A DNA stretch of 64,000 nt, taken from assembly GCF_014905135.1 (NCBI RefSeq), contig NZ_CP041406.1, positions 248,001-312,000 of the forward strand, in the 5' to 3' direction. Each line of letters begins with the position of its first letter. Within the stretch, counting starts at the first letter, position 1. The notes under the pieces were generated by a model. It was not told where the DNA came from. It made no database searches and was given only the letters and a program-made list of their open reading frames with translations. Source of the DNA: Sulfurimonas paralvinellae (GTDB taxonomy: Bacteria; Campylobacterota; Campylobacteria; Campylobacterales; Sulfurimonadaceae). The translations under genes were made by a program, and so were the position numbers. Positions 1 through 9,393 of this stretch are shown here, piece by piece.

Positions 1-19
1 GAAATAATTTTTACAAAAA

Positions 20-1870
20 TTGTACTACTATAAACTTTCCATTATAGGCTCCCCTCTGGAGCCTTTTACCTATCATTCATCAAAAATTTTACAAAGAGGG
101 GCAGAAGTATCTGTCGAATTTAATAAACGTATAAAGAGAACTGTCGTACTTGAAACATGCATAAAGCCTGAATTTGATACATCTGAGATTATAGAAGTTC
201 ATGAGGAATACTATAGTGAAAAGCAGTTTGCTCTTGCTCAGTTTATTTCCTCGTATTATATCTGCTCACTTGGCGATGTCTTAGCCTTGATGACACCTTT
301 TTCTACTTCTGTTAGTGATGAAAATTCTGTAGATTGGGAGTGTGGAAAGCAGTTCTCAATTGAACTCTCACGCAAGCAAAACCAAGCACTTAATTTTTTA
401 AAACAGCACAAAGTCTCCCTTCTCTTTGGTGATACCGGAAGCGGCAAGACTGAAGTCTATATGAAGTATTTTGAAGAGATCTTAGCCATGGGAAAAAGAG
501 CTCTTTTCCTTATGCCTGAGATATCACTCACGCCGCAGATGTCAGAGCGCCTTAAAGTACATTTTGGAGATTTATTCGTCATATGGCACTCGAAACTCAC
601 ACCTTTACAGAAAAAAAAGGCCCTACAGAAAATTTACAGCGGTGAAGCAAAAATCATTGCCGGAGCGCGTTCTTGCCTCTTTTTACCTGTGAAGAATTTA
701 GGGCTTATTGTCGTTGATGAAGAGCATGATGAGAGTTACAAATCATCTTCACGCCCGCGTTACAACGCCCGTGATATAGCTATCTATATGGGAAAACTGT
801 ATGATATTCCTGTTGCGCTTGGCTCGGCGACACCTTCACTGAGTTCCTATGTAAAGTTTCCTCACGCGAGGCTTAAAGGTGGGCATTTTGTATCACAAAA
901 AGAGTTTGTGTACGAAAAGGCTCCCGAGTCTTTGACGCCGCTTATTGAGAACAGTCTGCGTGAGACCTTGGAAAAAGAGGAACAGTCCATTGTCTTTCTG
1001 CCGACCCGGGCAAATTTCAAGTATCTAGTCTGCGGCGATTGCGGCCATGCTTTTAAATGTGCTTTTTGCAGTGTTGGCATGAGTCTGCATCAGCACTCTC
1101 GGGCGTTGAAGTGCCACTACTGTAACTTCACGCAGGCGATTCCGCAGGTCTGTCCCCAGTGCCAGAGCTCACACTTGGTGAGTTCGCGACTTGGAACGGC
1201 TGAAGCTGTCAAGAACATTCAAGAGTTTCTACCTCACGCAAGAATAGAACAGTTTGATAGAGATACCATTACAACAGCGAACAAACTCAAAAAGGCACTC
1301 AAGCGCTTTAATGACAAAGAGAGTGATATCTTAGTGGGAACGCAGATGCTCTCTAAAGGACATGATTATCATGATGTTACACTTGCAGTTGTCTTGGGAA
1401 TGGATAATATGCTTAACATGGGAGATTATCGTGCCCGTGAAAAAGCACTCTCATCCCTCATTCAGGTTGCCGGACGCAGTGGACGTGCCAAAGATGCTCA
1501 TGTTATTGTGCAGACCTTCAATGAAGATTTTTTTAAAAGTTATATTGAAAATTATGAACTATTTTTGGAAGATGAAAAAGTTTTTCGTGAGGAGTTATAT
1601 CCGCCGTTTAAAAAGTTATGCCGCATATTGTTTGCTCATAAAAACGGTGCAAAGGCACAGGAAGCTATGCGTGAGATGGAAGCCAATCTACGTGCATTCT
1701 CAAATGTGGAAATAGTCGGGGCTAAAAAATGTGCCATAGAGAAAGTGGCCAATAAATACCGCTTTGAGATACTGCTGCGAGCCGATAAAAGTACCGATAT
1801 CATCAAGGCTGTCAAAACATCAAAGGTAGCTTTAGCCGAAGTGGATATGGACCCTATAGAATTTGGTTGA
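20..1870 (+). CDS. priA: Primosomal protein N' (replication restart helicase PriA)
   Basis: Superfamily 2 DNA helicase that recognises stalled forks and starts reloading of the replicative helicase DnaB, whose gene also lies in this window. The 616-residue protein has a Walker A motif GDTGSGKT at about residues 137-144, a VVDEEH Walker B near 235, and a cysteine-rich zinc region at about 337-385 (four CxxC pairs) that splits the helicase core as in PriA. The usual length in this group is about 610-620. The start is TTG at 20; an in-frame TAA at 5-7 leaves almost no room for a longer protein, so the gene appears complete. Its 3' end overlaps the convergent NUDIX gene by 17 bases. Four exact TGCGTGAG octamers lie inside it. 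Confidence 0.95.
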   Translation: MYYYKLSIIGSPLEPFTYHSSKILQRGAEVSVEFNKRIKRTVVLETCIKPEFDTSEIIEVHEEYYSEKQFALAQFISSYYICSLGDVLALMTPFSTSVSDENSVDWECGKQFSIELSRKQNQALNFLKQHKVSLLFGDTGSGKTEVYMKYFEEILAMGKRALFLMPEISLTPQMSERLKVHFGDLFVIWHSKLTPLQKKKALQKIYSGEAKIIAGARSCLFLPVKNLGLIVVDEEHDESYKSSSRPRYNARDIAIYMGKLYDIPVALGSATPSLSSYVKFPHARLKGGHFVSQKEFVYEKAPESLTPLIENSLRETLEKEEQSIVFLPTRANFKYLVCGDCGHAFKCAFCSVGMSLHQHSRALKCHYCNFTQAIPQVCPQCQSSHLVSSRLGTAEAVKNIQEFLPHARIEQFDRDTITTANKLKKALKRFNDKESDILVGTQMLSKGHDYHDVTLAVVLGMDNMLNMGDYRAREKALSSLIQVAGRSGRAKDAHVIVQTFNEDFFKSYIENYELFLEDEKVFREELYPPFKKLCRILFAHKNGAKAQEAMREMEANLRAFSNVEIVGAKKCAIEKVANKYRFEILLRADKSTDIIKAVKTSKVALAEVDMDPIEFG

Positions 1871-2426
1871 GTTTTGTGTTGAAAAACCAGTAAAATGCGA
1901 GTGATACACCTGTCGTTTTTTGATATGTTTCATCGAACATAAATTTCTTTGCTTCATTCAGGGGAATAGTGATAACCTCTATCTCCTCTTCTTCAAGCCC
2001 GCCGCCCTCATTTACTTTCATACTCTCATCTATCTCTGCGTAGTAGAGTGTCTGGTGGGTTCCTGATATACCCACAGAAGTGTAAAAGGAGCTTATCTTT
2101 TCGAGATTTTTTATAGGAAGATTATAGCCACACTCTTCAAGAATCTCCTCTTTTGCAATCTGCTCTAGTGAGCACTCTTTATCGACAATGCCGGCACAGA
2201 GTTCATACATATAGCCATTGTCCGGATTTTTATTCAGTACAGTAACACGAAGCTGTTTGACGAGAACAAAGGCATCTTTCTCTTTATGGTAAAGAAGTAT
2301 GGCAACACTGTCGTGGCTCAGTACCGCCTCCCATCTTTTTTGCCTGCCTTTTTGAGTGTAGTTTATCTCTATTGGCTTGATGAAGTGTGTCTCTTTGAGC
2401 TCTTTTATGGAGTCTATTTTAGCCAT
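1854..2426 (-). CDS. NUDIX hydrolase, ADP-ribose/nucleotide-sugar pyrophosphatase type
   Basis: Predicted cytoplasmic pyrophosphohydrolase of 190 residues. A NUDIX box is visible from the Gly of AGIVDKE through AKEEILEECGY, with Lys where the box usually has Arg. The fold and length resemble the ADP-ribose/UDP-sugar pyrophosphatase branch (NudF type), which cleaves nucleotide-diphosphate sugars to a nucleoside monophosphate and a sugar phosphate. The substrate cannot be told from sequence. The gene overlaps the upstream M23 peptidase gene by 8 bases on the same strand, so the two are probably cotranscribed. It converges on priA with a 17-base overlap. Confidence 0.85.
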   Translation of the reverse strand: MAKIDSIKELKETHFIKPIEINYTQKGRQKRWEAVLSHDSVAILLYHKEKDAFVLVKQLRVTVLNKNPDNGYMYELCAGIVDKECSLEQIAKEEILEECGYNLPIKNLEKISSFYTSVGISGTHQTLYYAEIDESMKVNEGGGLEEEEIEVITIPLNEAKKFMFDETYQKTTGVSLAFYWFFNTKLNQIL

Positions 2427-3606
2427 TGTTCTTTTCCATCAGGTGGATATAGGACATATTCTCAAACGGCGGCAGTTTTTTAAAGGATGTTTGATTGTTG
2501 AGATGCAGCTCGACGCTCTCGTCATAATTTTTCTTCAGTCGTAAAAAAGCTTTTTTCTCTTTGCCTCGTAATTTTTTTGTTGTTACTTGAACAACACGCA
2601 GTGGATTGATGGCACGACCGCGTTTACGAAGTTCAAAGTGAAGGTGTGGACCGGTTGAACGTCCTGTTGTTCCTACATAGGCAATGGTCTGCCCTTTTTT
2701 TACATATTTTCCACGATGAATGCCTCGTCTAAAGGATTTAAGATGGGCATACCGTGTTTCATAACCGTCATTGTGACGGATCTTGATCAGGTTTCCATAG
2801 GTTCCAAGTCGTGCCGCATAGATTATACGTCCGCTTCCCGCTGCAATGACTGGTGTACCACGGCGTGCAGCATAATCAACTCCAAGGTGTGCTTTCCATT
2901 TATGCAGTATCGGGTGCCAGCGTCTTTTGGTGAAGTAAGAAGATATTCTTGCTCCGCGTACCGGACGGGCTAAAAGAAAGCCTTCAACCTCGTGTGCTTT
3001 TTCATCATAATACCTGTCATCATCGTTGAGGTAAATATAGTGGCGTTTATGACGCATCTCTATCATGGCAACTTTGAGTGTTGGCATGGAAAAAGGGCGT
3101 CCAAGACGATACTTTTGTTCATAGATCATGACAAGAGGATCACCTTGCCTGATGTCATTTTTAAAGTTGAGTGAATGCTTGAAGCTTGCAACGAAGATCT
3201 GGGCGAGTTTTTTACTGCCTGTCTCTTTTAAAATAGTATACATCGGTGAGCTGATTATTTTTGAGCTGAACGCTTCTGTTTTTGTTTCAGAGATAATGGG
3301 AATAGCTTCAAATTTATAACTTTTTTTATCTTTATAAATATGAATCTGCAGCTCATCATTTAAAGGAAGGAGCATCTGTTCTATGTTGCCTGCATTGTCA
3401 CGGAGTATCTGGTAGTGAACACCCGAACGCATCTCTTCGGTTAGTCTTTGGTCATCTTTATCAAGGTTGTAGTAAAGCTTACGCAGAGGGAGTTTCTGCC
3501 TTTCTAAAAACTGAAGATAAGTTTCACCGTTACTCCATCTGTGTCTCTCAACAGTGGAAGAAAAGAGAGAAGTTGCCAATAAAAAAAGTATGAAAAATCG
3601 TATCAT
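2419..3606 (-). CDS. M23 zinc metallopeptidase, Csd3-like murein endopeptidase
   Basis: Predicted periplasmic peptidoglycan hydrolase. I place the start at 3606 (MIRFFILFLLATSLFSS), which gives a clean signal peptide; the open frame runs 10 codons further upstream. The C-terminal LytM domain is intact: HLGVDYAARRG supplies the HxxxD zinc ligands and GPHLHFELR supplies the HxH ligand. The N-terminal half looks like the regulatory region of Helicobacter Csd3/HdpA, the D,D-endopeptidase/carboxypeptidase that sets cell shape, and the length of about 395 residues agrees. Csd3-like identity is inference from architecture. It is followed directly by the NUDIX gene. Confidence 0.85.
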   Translation of the reverse strand: MIRFFILFLLATSLFSSTVERHRWSNGETYLQFLERQKLPLRKLYYNLDKDDQRLTEEMRSGVHYQILRDNAGNIEQMLLPLNDELQIHIYKDKKSYKFEAIPIISETKTEAFSSKIISSPMYTILKETGSKKLAQIFVASFKHSLNFKNDIRQGDPLVMIYEQKYRLGRPFSMPTLKVAMIEMRHKRHYIYLNDDDRYYDEKAHEVEGFLLARPVRGARISSYFTKRRWHPILHKWKAHLGVDYAARRGTPVIAAGSGRIIYAARLGTYGNLIKIRHNDGYETRYAHLKSFRRGIHRGKYVKKGQTIAYVGTTGRSTGPHLHFELRKRGRAINPLRVVQVTTKKLRGKEKKAFLRLKKNYDESVELHLNNQTSFKKLPPFENMSYIHLMEKNNG

Positions 3607-3674
3607 TAAAATTAGTCCGAAATAAATATTTGGCAAAGATTATCAAATTTTTGATTAATCTGAGGTTTGTTTGA

Positions 3675-3680
3675 TATAAT
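3675..3680 (+). promoter_or_regulatory. -10 element for the PgbA-N-like gene
   Basis: TATAAT preceded by TTTGA, 27 bases before the ATG at 3708. As is usual for sigma-70 promoters in Campylobacterota, there is no clear -35 box. The short divergent intergenic region also has to hold the promoter of the M23 peptidase gene. Confidence 0.55.
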
Positions 3681-3707
3681 CGCATAATATTAATACAAAG
3701 TTGAACA

Positions 3708-4502
3708 ATGAAATATACGATTTTACTCATATTGATGGTTTCGCAGATGTTTGCATCTGTTATTAAAGCACCTATTCTTTCTGTTGACAATGAAAAAGAG
3801 CAGGCGACAATCTCGGTCGATCATATTGACATCGGAGTCAGCGGTTTTGTCGTGCATCATATTACGCCAGAGCACAGCAGCATCTTAAACAATGCTACTG
3901 TTGTGGATTTTAACAAAGAGAAGAAGATAGCAACGATTAAAATGACTCCATTCAATGCACTGCGAAACAATGCACTGCCATATGGAAAATGGAAGCCGCA
4001 AGTTGGTGATACAGTGGAACTTGCTTTTGGATACAGTCGTGCACTCTTGATAGCACCTAATGAAGAGGTCTATCATCAGATATCCAAGGGTGTCCGCATT
4101 CAATGGGTTCATCCGGATCTTTTTGCAACAGTTCTTTCCTTTTCAGGGCATCCTACACCGCTTCGCTCTGATTTTACTTCGTTTGCAAATGCAGGAAGTG
4201 TAGGGCTTCTTTTTATCTATCTTGATAAAAAAGTATACACCGTTGACATTAAAAGTTTTAAGATACTGAATATCACCGATGCTCCGCTTGCAGTAAAGAA
4301 AAAACAGACACCTTTTTATACACGAGTAGAGAAGATCGATGCAAATTGGTGGGGAGCTGGAAGCAGCGAGATGGATGCCTATGAACCTCATTATTATGAG
4401 TTGTTGATAGAAGCAAACAAAAAGAACAAAGCGTTCTATGAAATCGTGAAAAGTCATAAAGAATTGCATGACTTGGCTGATGAATTTGAGATAGGGAAGT
4501 AG
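3708..4502 (+). CDS. Exported protein with PgbA N-terminal-like domain
   Basis: A 264-residue protein with an N-terminal signal peptide (MKYTILLILMVSQMFAS). After it, the segment around VDHIDIGVSGFVVHHI and a later KPQVGDTVELAFGYSRALLIAPN stretch resemble the N-terminal domain of the Helicobacter plasminogen-binding proteins PgbA/PgbB. That domain is widespread in free-living Campylobacterota, so plasminogen binding need not be its job. The lysine-rich C-terminal tail of true PgbA is absent. The function is unknown and probably lies in the envelope. The glcD start follows the stop codon by one base, suggesting cotranscription. The assignment is from memory of the family pattern. Confidence 0.6.
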   Translation: MKYTILLILMVSQMFASVIKAPILSVDNEKEQATISVDHIDIGVSGFVVHHITPEHSSILNNATVVDFNKEKKIATIKMTPFNALRNNALPYGKWKPQVGDTVELAFGYSRALLIAPNEEVYHQISKGVRIQWVHPDLFATVLSFSGHPTPLRSDFTSFANAGSVGLLFIYLDKKVYTVDIKSFKILNITDAPLAVKKKQTPFYTRVEKIDANWWGAGSSEMDAYEPHYYELLIEANKKNKAFYEIVKSHKELHDLADEFEIGK

Positions 4503-4503
4503 T

Positions 4504-5889
4504 ATGATTGAATCAAAACATATAGAACATTTTACGGGCATTGTCGGTGAAGAAAATATTTACTCAGATAAAGCGCATCTTATTGCATACTCGTATGATG
4601 CGACACGTGAGCATTTTGAGCCGGATGCTGTCATTTTTCCCCGTAATGAAGCGGATGTAAGCGAGATACTTAAATACTGTAATGAGCATAAGATCGTCAT
4701 TGTCCCTCGAGGAGCAGGAAGCGGTTTTACAGGCGGTGCACTGCCGAGTCATGGCGGCATCGTGCTTGCGATGGAAAAACATATGAATAAGATCTTAGAG
4801 ATCGATATGAAAAATATGGTTGCCATTGTTCAGCCGGGTGTTATCAATATGGACCTGCAGCGTGCCGTTGAAGAGGTAGGACTTTTTTATCCGCCGGATC
4901 CTGCAAGCCAGGACTACTCGACTATCGGCGGTAATGTCAGTGAAAATGCCGGTGGAATGCGTGCGGCAAAGTATGGCATCACAAAAGATTATGTGATGGC
5001 TACGCGTGCTGTTTTACCAAATGGTGATGTCATCAAAGCCGGAAAACGTACCATTAAAGATGTGGCAGGGTACAACATCAGCGGTATTTTGATAGCTTCT
5101 GAGGGAACACTTGCAGTACTTACGGAAATTACACTCAAACTCATTCCAAAACCGAAGATGACGAAGACGGCTATGGGAATATTTCCAACGGTAAACGATG
5201 CGATGGAAGCCGTCTATAAAACAATGGCAAGCGGGATTACACCGGTTGCTATGGAATTTTTGGACAATCTTACCATCCGCGCGGTTGAGCAGACTTTTCA
5301 TAAAGGACTTCCTGTAGATGCCGGTGCACTTTTAGTAACAGATGTCGATGGGAATCTTGAAGATGATCTGAACTTTCAACTTGATCAGATAGAAAAGGTC
5401 TTTAAAGAGAATGGTTGTTCTGAATTCCGTCGTGCAAAAGATGATAAAGAAGCGGCAGATATTTGGTTTGCACGTCGAAACGCTTCGCCAGCACTTTCAG
5501 TGTACGGCAGTAAAAAACTCAATGAAGATGTAACTGTACCACGTGCTGTGCTTCCGCAGCTTTTAGAGAAATTTTATGCTATTGCGGACAAATACAGTGT
5601 CAACATTCCGTGTTTCGGTCATACAGGTGATGGGAATGTCCATACCAATGTTATGGTTGACGGCAGTGAGCCCCAACAGGTAAAAATCGCTTACAAAGCC
5701 ATTGAAGAGGTTTTTCAGGCGACAATCGATCTCGGTGGAACACTCTCAGGTGAACATGGCATAGGTCTTGCAAAAGCGCCATATATGAAGATGGCCTTTA
5801 GCGATGCAGAAATGGCACTTTTCAAGTCAATCAAAAAAGCTTTTGACCCTAATAACATCTTAAATCCTGCAAAAATGGGATTGGACTAG
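4504..5889 (+). CDS. glcD: FAD-linked oxidase, glycolate/D-lactate oxidase subunit GlcD
   Basis: Flavoprotein of 461 residues that oxidises 2-hydroxy acids such as glycolate or D-lactate. The N-terminal PCMH-type FAD domain shows PRGAGSGFTGGALP, followed by DYSTIGGNVSENAGGMR. The C-terminal FAD-oxidase cap domain shows CFGHTGDGNVH and GEHGIGLAK, both typical of GlcD/D-lactate dehydrogenases. Length is normal for the family. No glcE or glcF partner lies next to it, so the electron acceptor is not visible here; the actual substrate (glycolate, lactate or another hydroxy acid) cannot be fixed. It sits between an envelope protein gene and a YihY gene with spacings of 1 and 4 bases. Confidence 0.9.
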   Translation: MIESKHIEHFTGIVGEENIYSDKAHLIAYSYDATREHFEPDAVIFPRNEADVSEILKYCNEHKIVIVPRGAGSGFTGGALPSHGGIVLAMEKHMNKILEIDMKNMVAIVQPGVINMDLQRAVEEVGLFYPPDPASQDYSTIGGNVSENAGGMRAAKYGITKDYVMATRAVLPNGDVIKAGKRTIKDVAGYNISGILIASEGTLAVLTEITLKLIPKPKMTKTAMGIFPTVNDAMEAVYKTMASGITPVAMEFLDNLTIRAVEQTFHKGLPVDAGALLVTDVDGNLEDDLNFQLDQIEKVFKENGCSEFRRAKDDKEAADIWFARRNASPALSVYGSKKLNEDVTVPRAVLPQLLEKFYAIADKYSVNIPCFGHTGDGNVHTNVMVDGSEPQQVKIAYKAIEEVFQATIDLGGTLSGEHGIGLAKAPYMKMAFSDAEMALFKSIKKAFDPNNILNPAKMGLD

Positions 5890-5893
5890 AGAG

Positions 5894-6718
5894 ATGCAGC
5901 CGCTTGCTCGAAAAATCTACAAAGAGACAAAGCATTTTGTTTTGGCCTTTGTAGATAAAGAGCTGACACTTTTTGCTGCAAGTTTGAGTTTTTACACTAT
6001 CTTTACGATTATTCCCCTTTTACTTATTGTGCTTACACTTTTAACTTCTATGCCGAGTTTTTCGGATCATTATGAGAAGATCAAAGGTTTTATCTTTTCC
6101 AATCTTATGCCGGTGCAGTCTGAGATGATTATGAATAATATTGACGGTTTTGTAGCCAACTCTGCCAAAGTCGGTGCATTTGGACTTTTGATGATACTGA
6201 TCGCCTCCCTGCTTTTTTTTAAAAACTTCGAATATATTGCCAACAAGATCTTTCACGCAAAGAACAGAACGCTTTGGGAGAGCATTACGACTTACTGGAC
6301 GATGCTTACGCTGACACCCATTGCTCTTGGTATATCTTTTTACATCACTGGTTACATTGCAACACTGATGGCTTCCAATGCGCTCACGTCAGGACTTAAT
6401 ATTCTGCCGATGGTTCCATATCTCATTATCTGGGGACTTTTCTTTCTTATTTTTCAGATTGGACCAAATGCAAAGGTCAACCCAAAAGCCTCAGCTATCA
6501 GCTCTTTTTTGGTCGCGATCATCTTCTCGGCAAGTAAAAATGCTTTTATCTACTATGTATTTTTGAACAAATCCTATGCAACGATGTACGGCTCTTTTGC
6601 TATTGTTATGTTTCTGTTTTTATGGATCTATGTTTCGTGGATTATCTTCATCTACGGACTGAAACTATGTTATATGATAGACCGCGTATATAAAAATAGA
6701 GAGATTATAGCCAAGTAG
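5894..6718 (+). CDS. YihY/virulence factor BrkB family membrane protein
   Basis: Integral inner-membrane protein of 274 residues with about six hydrophobic helices. The N-terminal LTLFAASLSFYTIFTIIPLL and the C-terminal YGSFAIVMFLFLWIYVSW are signatures of the YihY/BrkB family. Older annotation as ribonuclease BN is not supported for this family, and the transport or structural role is unsettled. It starts 4 bases after glcD and is probably in the same operon. Its last 54 bases overlap, antisense, the reading frame that once continued comEC. Confidence 0.85.
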   Translation: MQPLARKIYKETKHFVLAFVDKELTLFAASLSFYTIFTIIPLLLIVLTLLTSMPSFSDHYEKIKGFIFSNLMPVQSEMIMNNIDGFVANSAKVGAFGLLMILIASLLFFKNFEYIANKIFHAKNRTLWESITTYWTMLTLTPIALGISFYITGYIATLMASNALTSGLNILPMVPYLIIWGLFFLIFQIGPNAKVNPKASAISSFLVAIIFSASKNAFIYYVFLNKSYATMYGSFAIVMFLFLWIYVSWIIFIYGLKLCYMIDRVYKNREIIAK

Positions 6719-6862
6719 CAGGTAGAGAGCTTCTTTTTTAAAGACTCCAAAAAGTGAGAGTATGATCTCGATAATGAGATAGATGAATGGGAGTTGTATC
6801 TTTACTGCGTGAGGTTCTAGTGTCAGCAGATAGTGCAGTGGTGCATCGAGCAGATATCCAAA
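6665..6862 (-). pseudogene. Disconnected 3' remnant of comEC
   Basis: In the same frame as the comEC gene to its right, after the TGA at 6863-6865, the frame stays open for 65 codons to a TAG at 6665-6667. It begins FGYLLDAPLHYLLTLEP and ends in a hydrophobic helix (LYLLLGYNLSIFIYAVYHI), as expected for the missing end of a ComEC protein. The joined frame 6665-7948 would encode about 427 residues, near the usual length for ComEC in this group. The segment has no start of its own. A one-base change (for example GGA to TGA) would explain the break; a sequencing error is equally possible. Confidence 0.6.
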
Positions 6863-7948
6863 TCAAATGAGGTGTAAAAATATTGCCAGCGGATAAAAAA
6901 GCGTAAAGAGTGATGTCCAGAGAATTGAGAGCGGATGTAAAAGTGAAAAGTTGCCAAAGATTGCTAAGGAGTAGGGAAGCATCATCAGATAGACCCAGAA
7001 TGGCAATACCGCAAACTGCCATATCTTACTTTTGTCTTGAAAGTGAATGAGAAATAAAAATATATAAAAAACCCCGCTGAGGCTTAAGAATAAACCTATA
7101 TTGAAAATGAGTCTTGGAAAAAGTGCAATGATCAAAAGCGCACTCAAAAGCAGTGTTTGCATGGAGATGATCTTGATGCCCCTCTCATACAGAATAAATC
7201 CGACAACAAGCATAACAAAAGCGCGTAACAGTGATGGCGGCGAGCCGATAAAAAGCATATAGTTCAAGAGAATAAGAGTAATCAGCATAAAGGTATCACG
7301 CTTGTAACTGCGATAAGGAAAGTAGTTGTTCTGCAGATATATGTAAGGATATTTTATAAGTAAAAACAGCAGAGCCGAGAGCACACCAAGGTGAAAACCG
7401 CTGATAGCGACAAGGTGCGAGATACCAAGGTTTGAAAATGTTTTTTGCAGTGCATAGGGCAGTGGTTTTGCAAGAAAAAGAGCCTTGTAGATATCCTGCA
7501 TATCTTTTGTATTGTGTTGATGCATGATTGAGTTTGCAACTGTATTGTTGAAAGTTGGTTCGGTATTTACATGTAGAATTTTACTAAAAGCGAAAAAGCC
7601 TTTTAGGTACTCTAAAAATGAGATTTTTCCTGCCCAGACTTCGAGTTCTACATTTTTGCCTTTATAATTCGGCAGTTTTTTTGAAGCAGTGGAGTAGAAG
7701 CTAAAGCCATCGTCGCTTTGAAGCTTGAGTATCTGATAGGTTTTTGTTCTTCCTTTTTTCGTAATTTTTGTTTTTGTGTATTGTTTTAATATGGTTGCAT
7801 GAACAAGCTGCGAGTCGAATTTTGTAAGTTCACGGTATTTGTAGTACTCAAATCCAAGAGAGAGTGCAAGAAGAGTAACAAAGAGCGCAAAAAGGAGAGT
7901 AATGTCTCTTTTTGAACTGATAAGCTCAACACGCTCCAGTGATGCCAT
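6863..7948 (-). CDS. comEC: ComEC/Rec2-family DNA uptake channel, truncated by an in-frame TGA
   Basis: Polytopic membrane protein of 361 residues. ComEC forms the inner-membrane channel that carries transforming single-stranded DNA into the cytoplasm. Family marks are an N-terminal hydrophobic hairpin, an OB-like periplasmic segment (residues about 40-130), the competence-domain motif ISHLVAISGFHLGVLSALLF near residues 175-195, and GSPPSLLRAFVML near 235. The frame stops at TGA 6863-6865 after LAIFLHLI, in the middle of the membrane domain, and a coding-looking continuation follows in the same frame. The start overlaps the dnaB stop by one base, so it is the last gene of ispG-dnaB-comEC. The product may be non-functional. 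Confidence 0.8.
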   Translation of the reverse strand: MASLERVELISSKRDITLLFALFVTLLALSLGFEYYKYRELTKFDSQLVHATILKQYTKTKITKKGRTKTYQILKLQSDDGFSFYSTASKKLPNYKGKNVELEVWAGKISFLEYLKGFFAFSKILHVNTEPTFNNTVANSIMHQHNTKDMQDIYKALFLAKPLPYALQKTFSNLGISHLVAISGFHLGVLSALLFLLIKYPYIYLQNNYFPYRSYKRDTFMLITLILLNYMLFIGSPPSLLRAFVMLVVGFILYERGIKIISMQTLLLSALLIIALFPRLIFNIGLFLSLSGVFYIFLFLIHFQDKSKIWQFAVLPFWVYLMMLPYSLAIFGNFSLLHPLSILWTSLFTLFYPLAIFLHLI

Positions 7949-9393
7949 TAGATAGGCGGCATCTCGACATTTGGCACATCGACTTGAGCTGATTTTGTAT
8001 CAACATTTTCATAAACTGTCTCAACGGCACTTGCATAGCTTGGTGCATCGACAAAACGGGTGAGTTTTTTCTGAAATATCAGTTTAACGTGACCGGTAGG
8101 TCCATTACGCTGCTTACCGATAATGATCTCTGATTCTTCCTCTTCTTTTTCGACGTAGGTTGAGGTGAACTCTTTGCCTTCTGCTTTGGCGGCTTTCTCA
8201 CGCTCTTTTTCCTCTTTGTAGAGGTAAACATCGTCGCGGTAGACAAAGAGAATGATGTCGGCATCCTGCTCGATCGAACCTGATTCACGGATATCGCTGA
8301 GCATCGGGCGTTTGTCGTTACGAGATTCAAGACCACGGTTAAGCTGCGAAAGAGCGACTATCGGCATCTCAAGCTCACGTGCGAGCATCTTAAGCCCGCG
8401 TGAGATCTCAGAAACCTGCAGGTGGCGGTCTTGATTGCCGATTCCCGACATGATCTGCAGGTAATCGATAACAGCGATCTCGATCTCAGGATGCTGATTT
8501 TTTAGTTTTCTAAGCTTACTTCGCAGTTGATTGATATTGACACTTCCCTGATCATCGACAAAGAGCTTGGCAGAGTTCATCTTGTCTATGGCACCGTTGA
8601 GTGAGCTCCACTGCTCATCGTTCATATCACCGACACGCAGTTTTTGCAGCGGAATGGATGTCTGAATGGAAAGCAGTCTGAGCATCAGCTGTTCTGCCGG
8701 CATCTCAAGAGAGAAGAAAGCAACCCCTTTGCCTTGAAGGATGAGGTTATTGACGGTGTTGAGGATAAAAGAAGTTTTTCCCATTGCCGGTCTTGCGGCA
8801 ATAATGACAAGATCTCCTTTTCCAAAACCGGTCGTCATTTTATTTAGCTCTTTAAAACCTGTATCGACACCAACGAGAACAGAGTTTCCGCGGGCTTTCA
8901 TCTCTTTGATGTACTCCATCGTATCGAAGGTCATCTTTGGAGAATCTTTGAAATCGCTCGTCTGGTTGTCCTGCGTGATTTCATAGAGTTTTTTCTCGAC
9001 GATATCAACTACTTCGGCAGAAGGCAGCTCCTCTTCGACTGTCACTCTTTTTATCTCGGTTGTGAGTGTGAGCAGATGGCGTTTGAGTGATTTGTCTTTG
9101 ATCTCTTCGACATAGGCGGCTGTATTTGAGATAGGGTTTGCCGCGAGAATTTCGAGCATGACCTGCTCATCGAATTTTTTTGCCTTGATAAGCTCTTTTT
9201 TAATGAACTCCTCATCGATCGGCTGATCTTTTTGCAGCAGCGTGAGCATCGCTACAAAGATATCCTGATGGGCAGGTAGATAGAAGTCGTCTTTGTTTAG
9301 GGTGACACTCAGATCATCAAACTGGCTTGGTTCAAAGATGATGGAGCTGAGAATAGAACGTTCAAATGCGAGATTGTAGAGATTGTCCTGCAT
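7948..9393 (-). CDS. dnaB: Replicative DNA helicase DnaB
   Basis: Hexameric helicase that unwinds DNA ahead of the replisome; 481 residues, normal for the family. The N-terminal primase-interacting domain (NLAFERSILSSII) is followed by the RecA-like core. That core has Walker A AARPAMGKTSFIL near residue 200, VIDYLQIMSG (Walker B), and an arginine-finger region around SGSIEQDADIILFVYRD. No intein is present. The start overlaps the ispG stop by one base (TAATG arrangement), and the stop shares one base with the comEC start, so the three genes form a tightly coupled operon. Confidence 0.97.
   Translation of the reverse strand: MQDNLYNLAFERSILSSIIFEPSQFDDLSVTLNKDDFYLPAHQDIFVAMLTLLQKDQPIDEEFIKKELIKAKKFDEQVMLEILAANPISNTAAYVEEIKDKSLKRHLLTLTTEIKRVTVEEELPSAEVVDIVEKKLYEITQDNQTSDFKDSPKMTFDTMEYIKEMKARGNSVLVGVDTGFKELNKMTTGFGKGDLVIIAARPAMGKTSFILNTVNNLILQGKGVAFFSLEMPAEQLMLRLLSIQTSIPLQKLRVGDMNDEQWSSLNGAIDKMNSAKLFVDDQGSVNINQLRSKLRKLKNQHPEIEIAVIDYLQIMSGIGNQDRHLQVSEISRGLKMLARELEMPIVALSQLNRGLESRNDKRPMLSDIRESGSIEQDADIILFVYRDDVYLYKEEKEREKAAKAEGKEFTSTYVEKEEEESEIIIGKQRNGPTGHVKLIFQKKLTRFVDAPSYASAVETVYENVDTKSAQVDVPNVEMPPI

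Noticed and set aside
6738-7022. 94-residue open frame on the minus strand at the end of comEC
   Set aside because: It is out of frame with comEC and has no family-like or hydrophobic pattern. The comEC-like continuation is in the comEC frame itself, past the TGA.
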